DNA from: Nostoc sp. UHCC 0870
Lineage (GTDB): Bacteria; Cyanobacteriota; Cyanobacteriia; Cyanobacteriales; Nostocaceae
DNA: 64,000 nt
Direction: 5' to 3'
Assembly (NCBI RefSeq): GCF_022063185.1
Contig: NZ_CP091913.1
Coordinates: forward strand, 946,501-1,010,500
A model generated the notes under the pieces. That model was given only the letters and a program-made list of their open reading frames with translations, was not told where the DNA came from and did no database searches. A program made the translations under genes and the position numbers. Shown piece by piece: positions 36,393 through 47,300 of this stretch (position 1 is the stretch's first letter; each line of letters begins with the position of its first letter).

Positions 36393-37958
36393 TCAAGCCC
36401 TTTGTGCGCCGGGTTGTCCGTTTTCTACGACAAAGGAAGCTAGGGTTCTGATAGTAGTATTCTGGTCAAGAATGCTGGAAACAACTCGATAATCACTTTG
36501 CCAGTTATTTCTAGTCAATTTGCAACGCACATAACCACGGTTAGCACCATCAAAGAATTTTGTATGGGGATTATCGCTGACTGCGGCTTGCACTGGAGCA
36601 ATGAACTGGGAGGGAAAATCGGAAGTAATAGAAGTACCGACAAATTCAGTACCTACTGTTGCTGATAGGGGATTATTAAAATCAGCTTTTAAATCATGTA
36701 CCCAACTGGAATGGATATCGCCAGTAATCACCACTGGGTTAGAAGGTTTACGTTGTTCTAAAAAGTCCAACAACCGCTTCCTCGCGGCTACATAGCCATC
36801 CCATTGGTCAACGTTAAATACTTGTATTCCGGGACGGGGATCAAAATCAAATTGAGCCAATATAAGCTGTTGTGCAATTACATTCCAGCGTGCTTGTGAT
36901 TTGTCTAGTCCTTGGAGTAACCAATTTTCTTGTGCTGCACCTGTCATCGTCGCTTGGGGATCTAAAGCTGCGTCACACAGGGGTTTGAGTCCGTCATTAC
37001 AAGGTTGGTCTGTACGGTACTGGCGAGTATCTAAGACGTTGAACTCTGCTAAATCACCAAAGGTCAACCGCCGATAAAGGAGCATATCAGATTGCTTTGG
37101 TAGGGAAGATAAGCGCAATGGCATATGCTCATAGTAGGCTTGGTAAGCATTAGCTCGTCGCTGTTCAAAGGCTGCTGGACTTTGATTATCTTCGGGGATT
37201 AAGTTGGCGTAGTTGTTATCTACTTCGTGGTCATCCCAAGTTACTGCCCACGGAAAGTTAGCATGAGCGGCTTGTAAATTTACATCGCTTTTATATAAAG
37301 CATAACGATCGCGATAATCAGCTAAAGTAATGATTTCTGGGCCAATGTGCTGACGTGGCGCACCAGTTTCGGGGCCGTATTCATAGATGTAATCACCTAG
37401 ATGCACAACTAAATCTAGGTCTTCTTGAGCCATGTGTTTATAGGCTGTATAAAAGCCGTTTTGCCAATCTTGACAAGAAGCAAAAGCAAAGTTTAGTTGT
37501 GAAATTGAACTATAGATAGCGGGTGCTGTACGCGTGCGACCGATGGGACTAACTTCACTACCAACTTGAAATTGATACCAATACCAACGATGAGGTTCTA
37601 GTCCTCGGACATCAACGTGTACAGAATGACCTAGTTGTGGAGTGGCTAAAACTGTACCTCTCTGCACAACCTGTCTCATTTTTTCGTCCCGCGCAATTTG
37701 CCACCGCACAGGGACGTTTACAGGTGGCATACCGCCGCCATTTAGGGGTGCTGGTGCGAGACGAGTCCATAACACCACGCTATCAGGTAGAGGATCACCA
37801 GAAGCGACACCCAGCTTGAAGGGATAGTCAGAAAACCGTCCTCGCGCCATTACAGGCTGCAATTGGCTAGTTACGGCTAAACCTGTAAAAAAGCTTGCAC
37901 CCAGCAAAAAGTTACGCCGTTTGAGCAGGCGATCGCCATTTATAAATTCCATACTCAT
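36393..37958 (-). CDS. phoD: PhoD-type alkaline phosphatase
   Basis: 521 residues. The N-terminus has a twin-arginine-like signal (KRRNFLLGASFFTGLAV), so the enzyme should be exported folded by Tat. PhoD motifs are clear: GVASGDPLPDSVVLWTRL near 50, FASCQDW near 155, HLGDYIYEYG near 186, WDDHEVDNNYA near 240 and VVITGDIHSSW near 400, which carry Fe/Ca-binding residues. It releases phosphate from organic esters, typically under phosphate limitation. I see no unmistakable Pho box. Confidence 0.93.
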   Translation of the reverse strand: MSMEFINGDRLLKRRNFLLGASFFTGLAVTSQLQPVMARGRFSDYPFKLGVASGDPLPDSVVLWTRLAPAPLNGGGMPPVNVPVRWQIARDEKMRQVVQRGTVLATPQLGHSVHVDVRGLEPHRWYWYQFQVGSEVSPIGRTRTAPAIYSSISQLNFAFASCQDWQNGFYTAYKHMAQEDLDLVVHLGDYIYEYGPETGAPRQHIGPEIITLADYRDRYALYKSDVNLQAAHANFPWAVTWDDHEVDNNYANLIPEDNQSPAAFEQRRANAYQAYYEHMPLRLSSLPKQSDMLLYRRLTFGDLAEFNVLDTRQYRTDQPCNDGLKPLCDAALDPQATMTGAAQENWLLQGLDKSQARWNVIAQQLILAQFDFDPRPGIQVFNVDQWDGYVAARKRLLDFLEQRKPSNPVVITGDIHSSWVHDLKADFNNPLSATVGTEFVGTSITSDFPSQFIAPVQAAVSDNPHTKFFDGANRGYVRCKLTRNNWQSDYRVVSSILDQNTTIRTLASFVVENGQPGAQRA

Positions 37959-38174
37959 CCCTACTAAGATTTAAATATGGTTGGCAAGCTTTAACTTGAC
38001 TTGCAACCAAGCAAAAAGAACTTACCAACCCATAATCAAAGCGGGATTAAGACAATGTTAAATTTATTCACGCTCCAGGCGCAGAGCAATAACTTAGTTG
38101 ACAAATAAATAGACAAACCTGTACAAGATATAACAAGCTTAGACAAGAAAGCAATACAGTGTTGAGGTCGAGCA

Positions 38175-39251
38175 ATGCTTTTATCCATCAAAACAAAGCT
38201 CAAACTAAGTCAAAACCAAAAAATCATCATGAGTAAACACGCGGGTATTGCGAGGTTTACTTATAATTGGGGTCTTGCTACTTGGAACAACCTTTATAAA
38301 GATGGATTAAAGCCTAACAAATATCTCCTAAAAAAGTTCTTTAACAACCACGTTAAACCAGAATTTACCTGGATTAAAGAAACTGGTATTTGTCAGAAAA
38401 TAACTCAATACGCCTTTGATAATCTTGGTGATTCTTTCTCTAGATTCTTTAGTGGGAAAGGTGGATATCCTAACTTTAAAAAGAAAGGACATCACGACGC
38501 TTTCACTATTGATGCTGGCGGTAAACCTATTCCTTTTGGTGGTAAATCAATAAAGCTACCTACAATTGGATGGGTAATAACTTACGAGATTTTACCTCAT
38601 ACTACTTGTAAATCAATCACAATATCACGCACTGCTGATAGTTGGTTTATTGCTTTCGCTTACGAGCAGAAACATGAACCAACCGTTAAGCAACACGATG
38701 TTATTGGCGTTGATTTAGGTGTCAAGGAACTGGCAACACTCTCTACAGGTGTTGTTTTTCCTAATCCCAAGCATTACAAAACTAATCTAGAAAAACTGAG
38801 AAGATTATCTAGAAGGTTTGCCAGAAAAAGCAAAGGGTCTAACAACCGATATAAAGCTAAAATTCAACTCGCTAAACATCATTATAGGGTAGCTAATCTC
38901 CGAAAAGATACTCTTCACAAAATCACTACTTTCTTATGCAAAAACCACGCAAAAATAGTAGTAGAAGATTTAAATGTTTCGGGGATGTTATCTAACCATA
39001 AATTAGCTCAAGTAATTGCTGATTGTGGTTTCCATGAGTTCAAGCGTCAGTTGGAATATAAAGCTAAAAAGTTTGGTTGTCAAATAATTATTGCAGATCG
39101 TTGGTATCCATCAAGTAAAACCTGTTCAAATTGTGGACATATTCAAGATATGCCACTCAAACAAAGAACCTATAACTGTGGTAGTTGTGGTCATTCAATG
39201 GACAGGGATTTAAACGCTGCAATTAATTTATCGAGGTTGGCTAAACCTTGA
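38175..39251 (+). CDS. tnpB: TnpB-type RNA-guided nuclease (IS200/IS605 OrfB)
   Basis: 358 residues and apparently intact. The RuvC-like active-site residues are present: Asp in VIGVDLGVKELATLS near 178, Glu in IVVEDLNVSGM near 262, and Asp in MDRDLNAAINLS near 344. The zinc finger CSNCG ... CGSCG lies between (near 315-335). The N-terminal helix-turn-helix region KLSQNQKIIMSKHAGIARFTYNW is typical. No tnpA gene is near, so it is an orphan. The 3' flank has a perfect hairpin, CTAGAC-TT-GTCTAG. It is convergent with the MAA ATP-grasp gene, 99 bases apart. Confidence 0.92.
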   Translation: MLLSIKTKLKLSQNQKIIMSKHAGIARFTYNWGLATWNNLYKDGLKPNKYLLKKFFNNHVKPEFTWIKETGICQKITQYAFDNLGDSFSRFFSGKGGYPNFKKKGHHDAFTIDAGGKPIPFGGKSIKLPTIGWVITYEILPHTTCKSITISRTADSWFIAFAYEQKHEPTVKQHDVIGVDLGVKELATLSTGVVFPNPKHYKTNLEKLRRLSRRFARKSKGSNNRYKAKIQLAKHHYRVANLRKDTLHKITTFLCKNHAKIVVEDLNVSGMLSNHKLAQVIADCGFHEFKRQLEYKAKKFGCQIIIADRWYPSSKTCSNCGHIQDMPLKQRTYNCGSCGHSMDRDLNAAINLSRLAKP

Positions 39252-39289
39252 AAGCTTATTGAGGGATAACCGCTCCCATGCTCCCAGTG

Positions 39290-39336
39290 AAGTAAGAAAT
39301 AAATGTCTAGACTTGTCTAGGATTTATATAGCAGAG
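39290..39336 (+). other. Candidate right end / omega RNA 3' part of the tnpB element
   Basis: Just after tnpB there is a hairpin CTAGACTTGTCTAG near 39307-39320. In IS200/IS605 elements such hairpins mark the right end and the 3' part of the guide (omega) RNA. The exact end is not defined from sequence alone. Confidence 0.4.
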
Positions 39337-39350
39337 TAAGAGGGAAGATT

Positions 39351-40736
39351 TTAATCTCCGCCCAATTCCACCAACTTACCGATATTGAAATCTATCCGCG
39401 TCCAGCCTTTCAGTTGACGGAGATTATTCAACAACAACAGAGGAATTTGCCAGTGATGCACCATCAAGAATGGTAAGGGGTCATCTAACTGTAAAATTGC
39501 ATCAGTCCCGCGCCAAATATTTAGCATCCATTTCTTTAACTGGGTGAAGGAACGAATACCAGTCAAACGCCAAACTTCGTGATAAGTCCAGTAAGTTGGT
39601 TTGCTGGTCGCTAATGGCTGTAGGGTTTCCACCATTGGTGTTTTACCAATGTAAGCTTCTGCAACCTGGGGGTGGTCGTAGAAGGTGGTAATTGCTGAAT
39701 GTGTGCGGGGGTTACACTCGATGACGTATACTTGTCCGTCCTCAGTTTGGATGAAGTCGAAGGAAATCTGTCCTGTCAGTTTGAGTTCCTTAACGAAGTG
39801 TCTCACCCATTCCATGATTTGAGGGTTTTCAACGTTTTCATAGTTGACTTGAAACGCTGATGATTCACAGCAGCAGTGTAGTCTTAGTTCGCCATCCCTA
39901 ACGGTGCTGTGGGTGCAAAATTCTTCCCCAGGGATAAATTCTTGCATAATCCACGGTTTTTCGGGACTTATTGGCAAACTTCTGACGAAGGCGGCTGTTT
40001 CCTCTGGGGTGGCGCAGGGAAGTTTGGTTAAGTCTAAACGCCGCACTGAGTCGTAAGCAATGCTTTTGATGATGTATTTGCGAGTCTCGCCGGAAAAGTC
40101 GAAGTTGATGACTTGTTCGCCAGAGGTGATTTTAAAGGATTTGGGTACTGATAACCCAAGCGATCGCGCTTTTTCCGCTAGTGCAAATTTATCATCCAAC
40201 ATTTGGGTGATATCTGCATCAAAATGAAATACTTCGCAATGACGCGATAACTCTGGTTTGGCTAGGGAGTCGTAGTAACTCCCGATGGGACTGGTGACGG
40301 GAACATAGACATCGATGTTTTCTCGTTTGACTATATCCACTAAGGCTTGGATATAGGCTTCTGAGTTTTTTTCTGGTGCGGGAACTGTATAAAATTTATC
40401 CACCGCTTGAGAAAATCTATGTCCAGTTAACCAATATTTATGGGTTTCCAGCAGGACAACCCGATGTCCAGCCGCGTGGAATGACCTTGCTAGTTGCAAA
40501 GCTTTGGTCATTTTACCGCCACTGATGAGGATATTTTTGGGGTTGCTGGTTTTCGCCGTTTGGGGACGCAAAATAGCACCCAAAAACAAAGATATAAAAA
40601 CGATCGCAGCGTTGACTGGCAATGTTAATAATAACAAAGCCAAAGTCAGGATATTTTGGATAATTGCGGCTATTTTCGTCTCTGAACTTAGAGACGGCGT
40701 AGCAGGGGAGGAATTAAATGAAATAGATTGTGCCAT
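39351..40736 (-). CDS. mysC: MAA biosynthesis ATP-grasp ligase (MysC-like)
   Basis: 461 residues. In Anabaena variabilis the homologous enzyme joins glycine to 4-deoxygadusol to form mycosporine-glycine. The N-terminus is hydrophobic (ILTLALLLLTLPVNAAIVFISLFLGAI, residues 28-55), so it may be membrane-associated. A Rossmann-like domain (ILISGGKMTKALQLARSFHAAGHRV near 69) precedes the ATP-grasp part: KYIIKSIAYDSVRRLDL near 220, PWIMQEFIPGEEFCTHS near 260, and the Mg-binding YVIECNPRTHSAI near 330. The gene starts three bases after the methyltransferase gene ends. No mysD or mysE gene follows it; instead the convergent tnpB lies there. Confidence 0.88.
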   Translation of the reverse strand: MAQSISFNSSPATPSLSSETKIAAIIQNILTLALLLLTLPVNAAIVFISLFLGAILRPQTAKTSNPKNILISGGKMTKALQLARSFHAAGHRVVLLETHKYWLTGHRFSQAVDKFYTVPAPEKNSEAYIQALVDIVKRENIDVYVPVTSPIGSYYDSLAKPELSRHCEVFHFDADITQMLDDKFALAEKARSLGLSVPKSFKITSGEQVINFDFSGETRKYIIKSIAYDSVRRLDLTKLPCATPEETAAFVRSLPISPEKPWIMQEFIPGEEFCTHSTVRDGELRLHCCCESSAFQVNYENVENPQIMEWVRHFVKELKLTGQISFDFIQTEDGQVYVIECNPRTHSAITTFYDHPQVAEAYIGKTPMVETLQPLATSKPTYWTYHEVWRLTGIRSFTQLKKWMLNIWRGTDAILQLDDPLPFLMVHHWQIPLLLLNNLRQLKGWTRIDFNIGKLVELGGD

Positions 40737-40739
40737 AGT

Positions 40740-41573
40740 TTACACTCTGCGGATAATCGTCAAACCATCGCGCAGGGGAAGTAAAACCTGTTCAACACGG
40801 GGGTCGAGGGCTACGGTATGATTAAATTCAGCGATCGCTTGACCGTTGACGCTACGTTTTTGTGCAGGTAAGTACACCTCTCCTTGTAGGAGTGTGTTAT
40901 CGACACAGATAAAACCTTGCGGTGCTAACAAACTCGTATCCAGCAGCATTTGGAAGTAAGCTATATACTCTTTTTTATCGGCATCGATAAATACCAAGTC
41001 AAAAGTTTCTCCAGCCGCCGCTAATTTCTCTAAGGTTGCTAAGGCTGCACCCAATTCCACACGTATCTTTGCACCGTGGGGAGACTGTCCAAAAGCTGTC
41101 TGTGCAACTTCTGCTGCGTAAGGGTCTACTTCACAAGCCACCAATACACCATTTTCTGGTAAAGCTTCCGCCATTGCTAAGGCCGAATAACCGGTAAACA
41201 TCCCGATTTCTAGGACTCTTTGCGCTTTGGTCATGTGAACAAACATCTTTAAAGTTTGTCCTTCTATATGACCAGAAAGCATTTCCTGTTCTAGAGGTCG
41301 TACAGTTGCACCTGCTGTAAAGTGTTCACCCCAAGCTTCTGTGGCTGTTATCTTCGCCAGTACAGCCAAGGCTGCTGATTCTTGGGTGGTGCATTCTTCT
41401 AAATAAGGGTCAATACCTGCTGCTAATTGCCATGCTTGGGTGATTTCAGCTACCAAATCAGCAGGTAAGTCTTGGCGTTGGTTAACTTCTTGAACAACAG
41501 CTTCTAACTTCTGAGTCAAGATTCCCAAGGGTGTGACAGGTCTAGCTGTCGGCTTTGCTATCAGATTAGTCAT
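40740..41573 (-). CDS. mysB: MAA biosynthesis O-methyltransferase (MysB-like)
   Basis: 277 residues of the caffeoyl-CoA O-methyltransferase type. SAM-binding motifs are clear: [21 protein letters not shown] near 135, [15 protein letters not shown] near 162 and [17 protein letters not shown] near 200. Together with the cyclase it converts sedoheptulose-7-phosphate to 4-deoxygadusol in the known pathway. Its start overlaps the end of the cyclase gene by four bases (ATGA), so translation is coupled. Confidence 0.9.
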   Translation of the reverse strand: MTNLIAKPTARPVTPLGILTQKLEAVVQEVNQRQDLPADLVAEITQAWQLAAGIDPYLEECTTQESAALAVLAKITATEAWGEHFTAGATVRPLEQEMLSGHIEGQTLKMFVHMTKAQRVLEIGMFTGYSALAMAEALPENGVLVACEVDPYAAEVAQTAFGQSPHGAKIRVELGAALATLEKLAAAGETFDLVFIDADKKEYIAYFQMLLDTSLLAPQGFICVDNTLLQGEVYLPAQKRSVNGQAIAEFNHTVALDPRVEQVLLPLRDGLTIIRRV

Positions 41574-42808
41574 GATTTAGCACTCCCGACGAGTTCTTTC
41601 TGGCTGCTGAGGGGATACATATCTACACCTTCGCCACCACGAGGATAGGTGCTGCAAAGTTCTTTATGTTCAGCTAAAGCGGCGGCTAATTCTTCTTTGG
41701 TCAGGTCATTGACGAAGTGACATTCACCTATAGGTCTTGGCATTGCAGCTCGAAGTAAACCGTCTCTAGTCAGAGTAATGGATTGGGTAGCACGCCATAA
41801 TAACTCTACATCCAACAGGGGATGGTCTAGTGCTAGACCAATACGGCTCATTAATCCTAAAATGCGATCGCGTTCTTGAGTAGTAATGTAGCCTCTACGT
41901 GCTGCAATAGTGGCAGAAAAAGCCATATCAATATTGACTGCGTGACCGTGGAACATGGGTATATGCGGCGCAAGTTCCAATGTCGGACTCCAAGTGTGAC
42001 CGTAAGCAATTACCCTATCTAGGTCTAACTCGTGGAGGTTGGGTACTTCTAACTCCAACATCTTTTTGATGGCTTTGTGGGTGACTTGATGTGCTATTTC
42101 TTGGGTTTGAGTCGCTGCGTCAAGATTGCCAAAATGAGTATGCAGTAAGTCTTCCCCGTACTTTTCCAATAGTTCAAATACTTCTTTATGAGCAACCACG
42201 GCGATTTTGACTAATTCCGCCATACCGTTGCGTACTTGGTCTGTTGGTAAAGTACCCAGGAAGGAAAAATCTAAGAAAACTTTGTGAGAAGCGTGATAAG
42301 CACCTAGACGGTTTTTTAGCTTCTTGTGATTAACTGCTACCTTAATGGCAACACTAGCATCAATTAACCCAATTAAACTAGTAGGAATACGGATGTAATT
42401 ACTGCTGCGTCGGTAGGTAGAACAAGCAAAACCAACAACATCTGTAACTAAACCCCCACCCACTACTAAAACTGGTTCTTTGCGAACTAATTTGAAATCT
42501 GCAAAGACATCGATAACTTTCTCAAAAGTTTGAATAGTCTTATTTGGTTCAGTGATGGTAATGGGGAACAGCGTCAACTCAATGCCGTAATGCTGGAAGT
42601 ATTTCTGCATTTGAGTGCTGTAAAATTGACTCACATTCGCGTCAACAACAGCTAAACATCGCCCAAAACTTTTGTACACATCTGCAAGTTCTTGATTTTT
42701 AATGGCAAAAACTCCATCGACATACACTAAATCGTACTCAATTTTTTCGTAGCCTTCCACATGAAAAGCTGTTTCTGTCGCTTCAAATTTTGATTGGAAA
42801 ATGCTCAT
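41570..42808 (-). CDS. mysA: Desmethyl-4-deoxygadusol synthase (sugar-phosphate cyclase, MysA-like)
   Basis: 412 residues of the dehydroquinate-synthase-like superfamily. NAD-binding [23 protein letters not shown] near 123, [32 protein letters not shown] near 153, and the metal-binding His residues in [14 protein letters not shown] near 265 and [13 protein letters not shown] near 285 are present. The enzyme family also includes 2-epi-5-epi-valiolone synthase; the neighbouring methyltransferase and ATP-grasp genes make the MAA type far more likely. First gene of the three-gene operon. Confidence 0.9.
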   Translation of the reverse strand: MSIFQSKFEATETAFHVEGYEKIEYDLVYVDGVFAIKNQELADVYKSFGRCLAVVDANVSQFYSTQMQKYFQHYGIELTLFPITITEPNKTIQTFEKVIDVFADFKLVRKEPVLVVGGGLVTDVVGFACSTYRRSSNYIRIPTSLIGLIDASVAIKVAVNHKKLKNRLGAYHASHKVFLDFSFLGTLPTDQVRNGMAELVKIAVVAHKEVFELLEKYGEDLLHTHFGNLDAATQTQEIAHQVTHKAIKKMLELEVPNLHELDLDRVIAYGHTWSPTLELAPHIPMFHGHAVNIDMAFSATIAARRGYITTQERDRILGLMSRIGLALDHPLLDVELLWRATQSITLTRDGLLRAAMPRPIGECHFVNDLTKEELAAALAEHKELCSTYPRGGEGVDMYPLSSQKELVGSAKS

Positions 42809-43208
42809 TTTTTAGTCCTTGCTATACAAAAAATAGCTGATTTTGCTGGGTTTGCACACTCACAATATCTAGAAAATATTAGTTTCTAGTTAAGTAGAGC
42901 TTGCTGAAAATTTGCACTATACATAACACCTTAAATTCATAAATAAAGGCGTTTTGTAACAGTTGCTGATAATATCCAAGACTTAAATAATGCCAATAAA
43001 TAACCCCAGATTTATATGGAGATTGCTTTTAAGGCATAATTAATGATTATGTTAAGCCTTGGTTAACTTTACTTGCTCCTGTGATTTGAAAGAGAAAAAT
43101 GACATAAATTTTCTCTTATTTTGATATTTTGGTTACTAGACTACAGCCAAAATAAACTGACTTTTAGCTCTAGACCTTTTGTAAAGAAGCTTGTGGCAGT
43201 ATATTTAA

Positions 43209-43260
43209 GCTGCCCAAATCACTTAAGTTTTCTTTACATTACCAAACATAACATTGTTTG
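43209..43260 (+). repeat. Duplicated motif, copy 1
   Basis: This segment (ctgcccaaat ... cttaa ... tttacatt ... aaacataacattgtttg) recurs at 43731-43784 with about 80 percent identity. Both copies lie upstream of mysA on the far side of its promoter. Confidence 0.75.
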
Positions 43261-43607
43261 TAAAATATTGGATCGATTTTTCAGATATTTCCTATGGGAT
43301 ACATCAGAAATGTTGAACATTCAGTAATTTATAACTAAGCTTGTTCATGCTTTTCACCTAGCGCATCCGACATAATTAGGACTAGCTAAATCAGAAATTT
43401 TACATCTAATTATTTGAGATGTTTCTGAAAATTTGCAGCGTAAATTACCCCCAATTAAATTTTAAAAAGAGGCTCTTTCAACTACATTTGATGACAGTTA
43501 TAAACTTATCCGCTCCAAAACAAAACGCTTATATTTAGCGTCTTTATTTTGGTTGATACAGCCAAAGAGTTATGAACTTTAACTGCAACTTAAAGTTTTA
43601 GCAAAAA

Positions 43608-43691
43608 TATGCAATAAAACTTTATGACTTGACTCTCATTTTTAAACCATGAATACCATGCTGAGTCCAAGGAAATTGGGGACTTTTAGCA
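43608..43691 (+). repeat. 84-bp direct repeat, left copy
   Basis: It matches 53934-54017 with about six differences over 84 bases, in the same orientation. The sequence contains GAGTCCAAGGAAATTGGGGA and has no coding sense. The two copies bracket the NRPS and adhesin-like genes. Confidence 0.88.
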
Positions 43692-43730
43692 ATTAGGGAC
43701 ATGGTTCTCAGCCACATTGAGCAGATGTTT

Positions 43731-43784
43731 TAACTGCCCAAATAGCTTAAAATCTACTTTACATTTCTAAACATAACATTGTTT
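43731..43784 (+). repeat. Duplicated motif, copy 2
   Basis: Second copy of the segment at 43209-43260; the best-conserved part is AAACATAACATTGTTTG. The two copies are 522 bp apart in direct orientation and enclose one copy of the 84-bp repeat. Confidence 0.75.
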
Positions 43785-43858
43785 GACAAACAATGCACCT
43801 AGACCAAAGGTATATATTCCACACCTGCATCTGAGATATTTGGTGATTTTTTAGGGAC

Positions 43859-44014
43859 GCACTTGGCCATTTTGTAAAGCTGCTACTTTGGCGGCTGTTT
43901 CATCGCCAATACAGTCATCGGTTTTAACGACTTCTTGACCCAACAACTCAGATAAACGCTTTGCAACGGGAGTCAGGCGCAGTTTGTCACCTTGTCCAGT
44001 GTTGATTGTGCCTT
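43859..44014 (+). pseudogene. Internally deleted copy of the pgk-usp locus
   Basis: Bases 43859-43989 match 35319-35449 inside pgk with two differences. Bases 43987-44014 match 36130-36157 at the 3' end of the usp gene with one difference. The two parts join at a shared TCA. The source segments are in the same order and orientation, 680 bp apart, so this is a copy of the region 35319-36157 from which 680 bp has been lost through a 3-bp microhomology. Confidence 0.92.
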
Positions 44015-44040
44015 AATAGCAGACCCACAATGGGGAAGTC

Positions 44041-44270
44041 AAATCGCTTCTCTACGAGACGCTACGCGAACGCTCCAATTCAAAATTCAAAATGACGCTC
44101 TCTACGTTAGCGGAGCGTGTCGTAGACAGACGCTGCGCGTTAGCGGAGCTTTCGCTTTAGCGATACGCGGACTCGCTCTAAGCGTTGGCGCAGCCTCTCC
44201 GACAGGAGAAGCTATGCTGTTGGCGAAGCCTCTCGTAGAGAAGGCTTTACGCTGCGCTAACAAAATTCAA
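44041..44270. repeat. GC-rich palindromic repeat cluster
   Basis: The block consists of units such as gagacgctacgcgaacgctc, gttagcggagc (twice) and tctcgtagagaaggc, a mosaic of short palindromes frequent in Nostoc intergenic DNA. It lies directly downstream of the NRPS gene. Confidence 0.75.
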
Positions 44271-44372
44271 AATTAAAGATAGCCACCCACAAGGGGTGGG
44301 GCTTGAACCTTCCCCCAAAAAATGTCAAGTTTCAACTGCCAGTCCTAATATTAAGAATAGTTAAATTTGGCA

Positions 44373-47300
44373 TCACCGTGCCGAAACTGTAAAATCTTTC
44401 TTTTTTGGCACGGTGATTGTCCTCAACAAAACAGTTAATCTATCTGCTAATACCTGTACATGAGGTTCTGCTAGAAAAGTTAAGTGATTACCTGGCAGTT
44501 TATAAACTTGTTCTACTGTTTCCTTTTTCCAACCAAAACGGGGAAAAAACAAGCGTAATAACTTGTGATGTAAAGATAATTCACTAACTAAAAACAGGTG
44601 AACTTTCCCAGAATAGCCTTGCATGAGGTAAAGCGGCAGGAACTCATTCATTGGTAAAGATGACTGGTTTTTATGCCTTTGAATGAGATGTTTGTAGCAC
44701 TGATTTACAAAAGCTCCTATCTGGTAGAAAACAGGATAAACTTTAGCAAAATATTGATGCAGAATTGGATTATACCCGGTAAAATCCAACATCACTAAAA
44801 GAGAAACTTTTTTGCCCTGACGCTCAAGTTGTTTGACAATTTCATAAGTTACTAAACAACCCAAAGAATAACCAGCCAACATATAATCTCCCTCTGGTTG
44901 CAAGGTGAGAATATCCTGAACATGATAAGCCGCTAGTGCTTGGATGTTTTCTTCTTTAACTTTAGGCAGAAATACAGAAAAACCTGATTCCATAAAATGA
45001 ATTGGTTGTTCATCTCCTAGGTATTTCATGAGTGGTAAGACCTCATCTAAACTGCTACCACAGAAGAAAAATGGCTGTTTATTTCCTTGATGATTGAGAC
45101 TTACAATTAAAGATTCCGGTCTAGGTTTTTTCCCCTGACGACCAGCAGTAGTAGCTAGAAGTTTTCGATAGTCTTCTGGATTAAACTTTGGGTAATTGAG
45201 AGAAAAAGAAGATTCTGGAGTTCCTGTTTGACGAATCACCTGAGCAAGTTCTTTAATGGTTGGGACTTGAAACAGAGTTGCTAGGGGTAGCCTTTTTCCT
45301 AAAGTCTTCTCAATTTCTGCAAATAGGCGCAATGCTAACAAAGAATGTCCTCCCAAGTTAAAGAAATTATCCTCAACACATACAGATGAAATACCCAAAA
45401 CTTTTTGCCAAATTTGGATCAATTGCCGTTCTAGTTCGTCTTGAGGATCAGATTTAATAACCTGGGAAACTTGTCTGCGCGGGTTGATTCTCGGTGAGTT
45501 CTTGAATTTATTCCTATATTGTGACCAATATTGTTGATCCTTCGTCAACATTGGTATTGACAAAATACTCTGATTTGGATTGGTTACAAGTTCCTGCAAC
45601 AAAGTTTGAAAGTTGTAGATGAACTGCTCAATTGTGCGTTGATCAAAAAGATCGGTGTTGTATTCTAATATTCCTGCTAATCCTGTCGTTGTTTCCCACA
45701 TCAAAATTGACAAATCAAATAGGGAAATACCTTTTTCAATTGGTAGTTGTTCTATATTCAGTCCAGTTAGCTCTAAATTGCTCATAGGCACATTCAGCAG
45801 ATTAAATACCACCTGATACCAGGGAGAGTAGCTCAAATCCCTAGTTGATTTTAAAGTCGGTAGCAACTGTTCAACTGGAAAATCTTGATAGGTATAGGCT
45901 TCTAAAGTTGTTTGTCGTATCTGCTCAATCAAATTGAGAACAGAGGGATTCCCAGCTAAACTGGTGCGAAGTGGCACAATATTAGAGAAGCAACCGATGA
46001 CAGATTCAATTTCGGTGCGGTTGCGGTTGGCTACTGGAGAACCTACTACTATCTCTTGTTGACTACTATAGCGATGCAGCAGAATGATAAAACCTGCTAA
46101 CAACGTCATAAACAGTGTAGAGCCTGATTGTTGACTGAGGCTTTTCAGTTGCTGCGTTAGTTCTAAATTAATTTGAAATGATTGGATACGTCCTTGAAAG
46201 GATTGTAATTCAGGACGGGGGTTAATGTTTGGTAATTCCAGTAAGGGAGGAGCATCAGCTAGTTTTTGACTCCAGTAGTCTACTAACGGGGTATATGTCT
46301 CTGGCTGCTGAAACCATTGCCGATGCCAAAGGCTGAAATCACTGTACTGAAGTAATGGTGAATCTAAGGCAGAAGGACATTTTTGAGTATAATCTGCGTA
46401 AAGAACTGATAGCTCCTGGATAAAGATTCCTAATGACCAGCCATCGGCAACAATGTGATGTATCGTGATGATCAGGACGTGATCGTTTTGTGCCAACCGC
46501 AGTAATCTAACACGGATTGGTGGCTCTTGTGTAACGTTAAATGGTTGTTGGGCTTCTGCATCTACTAACTTTTGTATATCCGCTTTCTCATCCCTTTCAA
46601 TCTGTTGAATGGGAATGGAGATAATTAATTCTGAAGCAATATGTTGAACAGGTAGTCCTTCCACTATTGGGAACGTAGTTCGCAGAGATTCATGGCGTTG
46701 TATAATTTTGTTAATCGCCTGTTCCAATCTGGAAACTTGCAAAGTTCCTTTCAGTCGAAAGGCCATTGGTAGGTTGTAAATCGGTTTAAGACCGGATTTT
46801 TGTTCTAATAGCCACAATCGTTCTTGATATAACGATAAGGGTAAATCATGATCGTGGGGAATTGGTTGCAGTGGTGGAATACTCTGTTGAGTCTTTTGTT
46901 GCTGAAGTGCTGACTCTATCCACCGACTCAACTCGACAATTGTAGATGCTCGTAGGACTGCGTAAACAGGCAAATCTACCCCAAAACAGTCTCGCACACG
47001 GGAAACAATCTGAGTGGAATGGAGAGAATGACCACCTAATTCTAAGAATGGTTGATCAATTCCCACTCGTACCCCTAACACATCTGCCCAAATGGAAGCT
47101 AGTGTTTCTTCGGTTGGAGTACGGGGGGAAGCGAAATTGGTATTGACATCTAAAACGAGGTTATCTGGAGTAGGTAGAGCCTTTCGATCCACCTTACCAT
47201 TAGCATTAAGGGGTAACTGATCCAACCAGATAAAAGCCGATGGAATCATATAATTTGGCAGTTTCTGTTGGAGAAAATGATGTAATTCACTATGGGTTAC

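Larger units (their letters stand above)
42809..44372. other. Rearranged 1.56-kb intergenic region between mysA and the NRPS gene
   Basis: No credible gene. From left to right it contains: the AT-rich mysA upstream region; a 52-54 bp sequence present twice (43209-43260 and 43731-43784); an 84-bp repeat (43608-43691) shared with 53934-54017; a chimeric pgk/usp fragment (43859-44014); and a GC-rich block of palindromic repeats (44041-44270). A short frame at 43992-44276 is built from these repeats and is not a gene. Confidence 0.8.

Noticed and set aside
41570..42808. 2-epi-5-epi-valiolone synthase
   Set aside because: Same superfamily, but the coupled O-methyltransferase and ATP-grasp genes indicate the MAA-type enzyme; a definite decision needs an alignment of active-site residues.
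43992..44276. Open frame of 94 codons on the plus strand
   Set aside because: It begins in the usp-derived fragment and runs through GC-rich palindromic repeats; the composition is that of the repeats, not of a protein.
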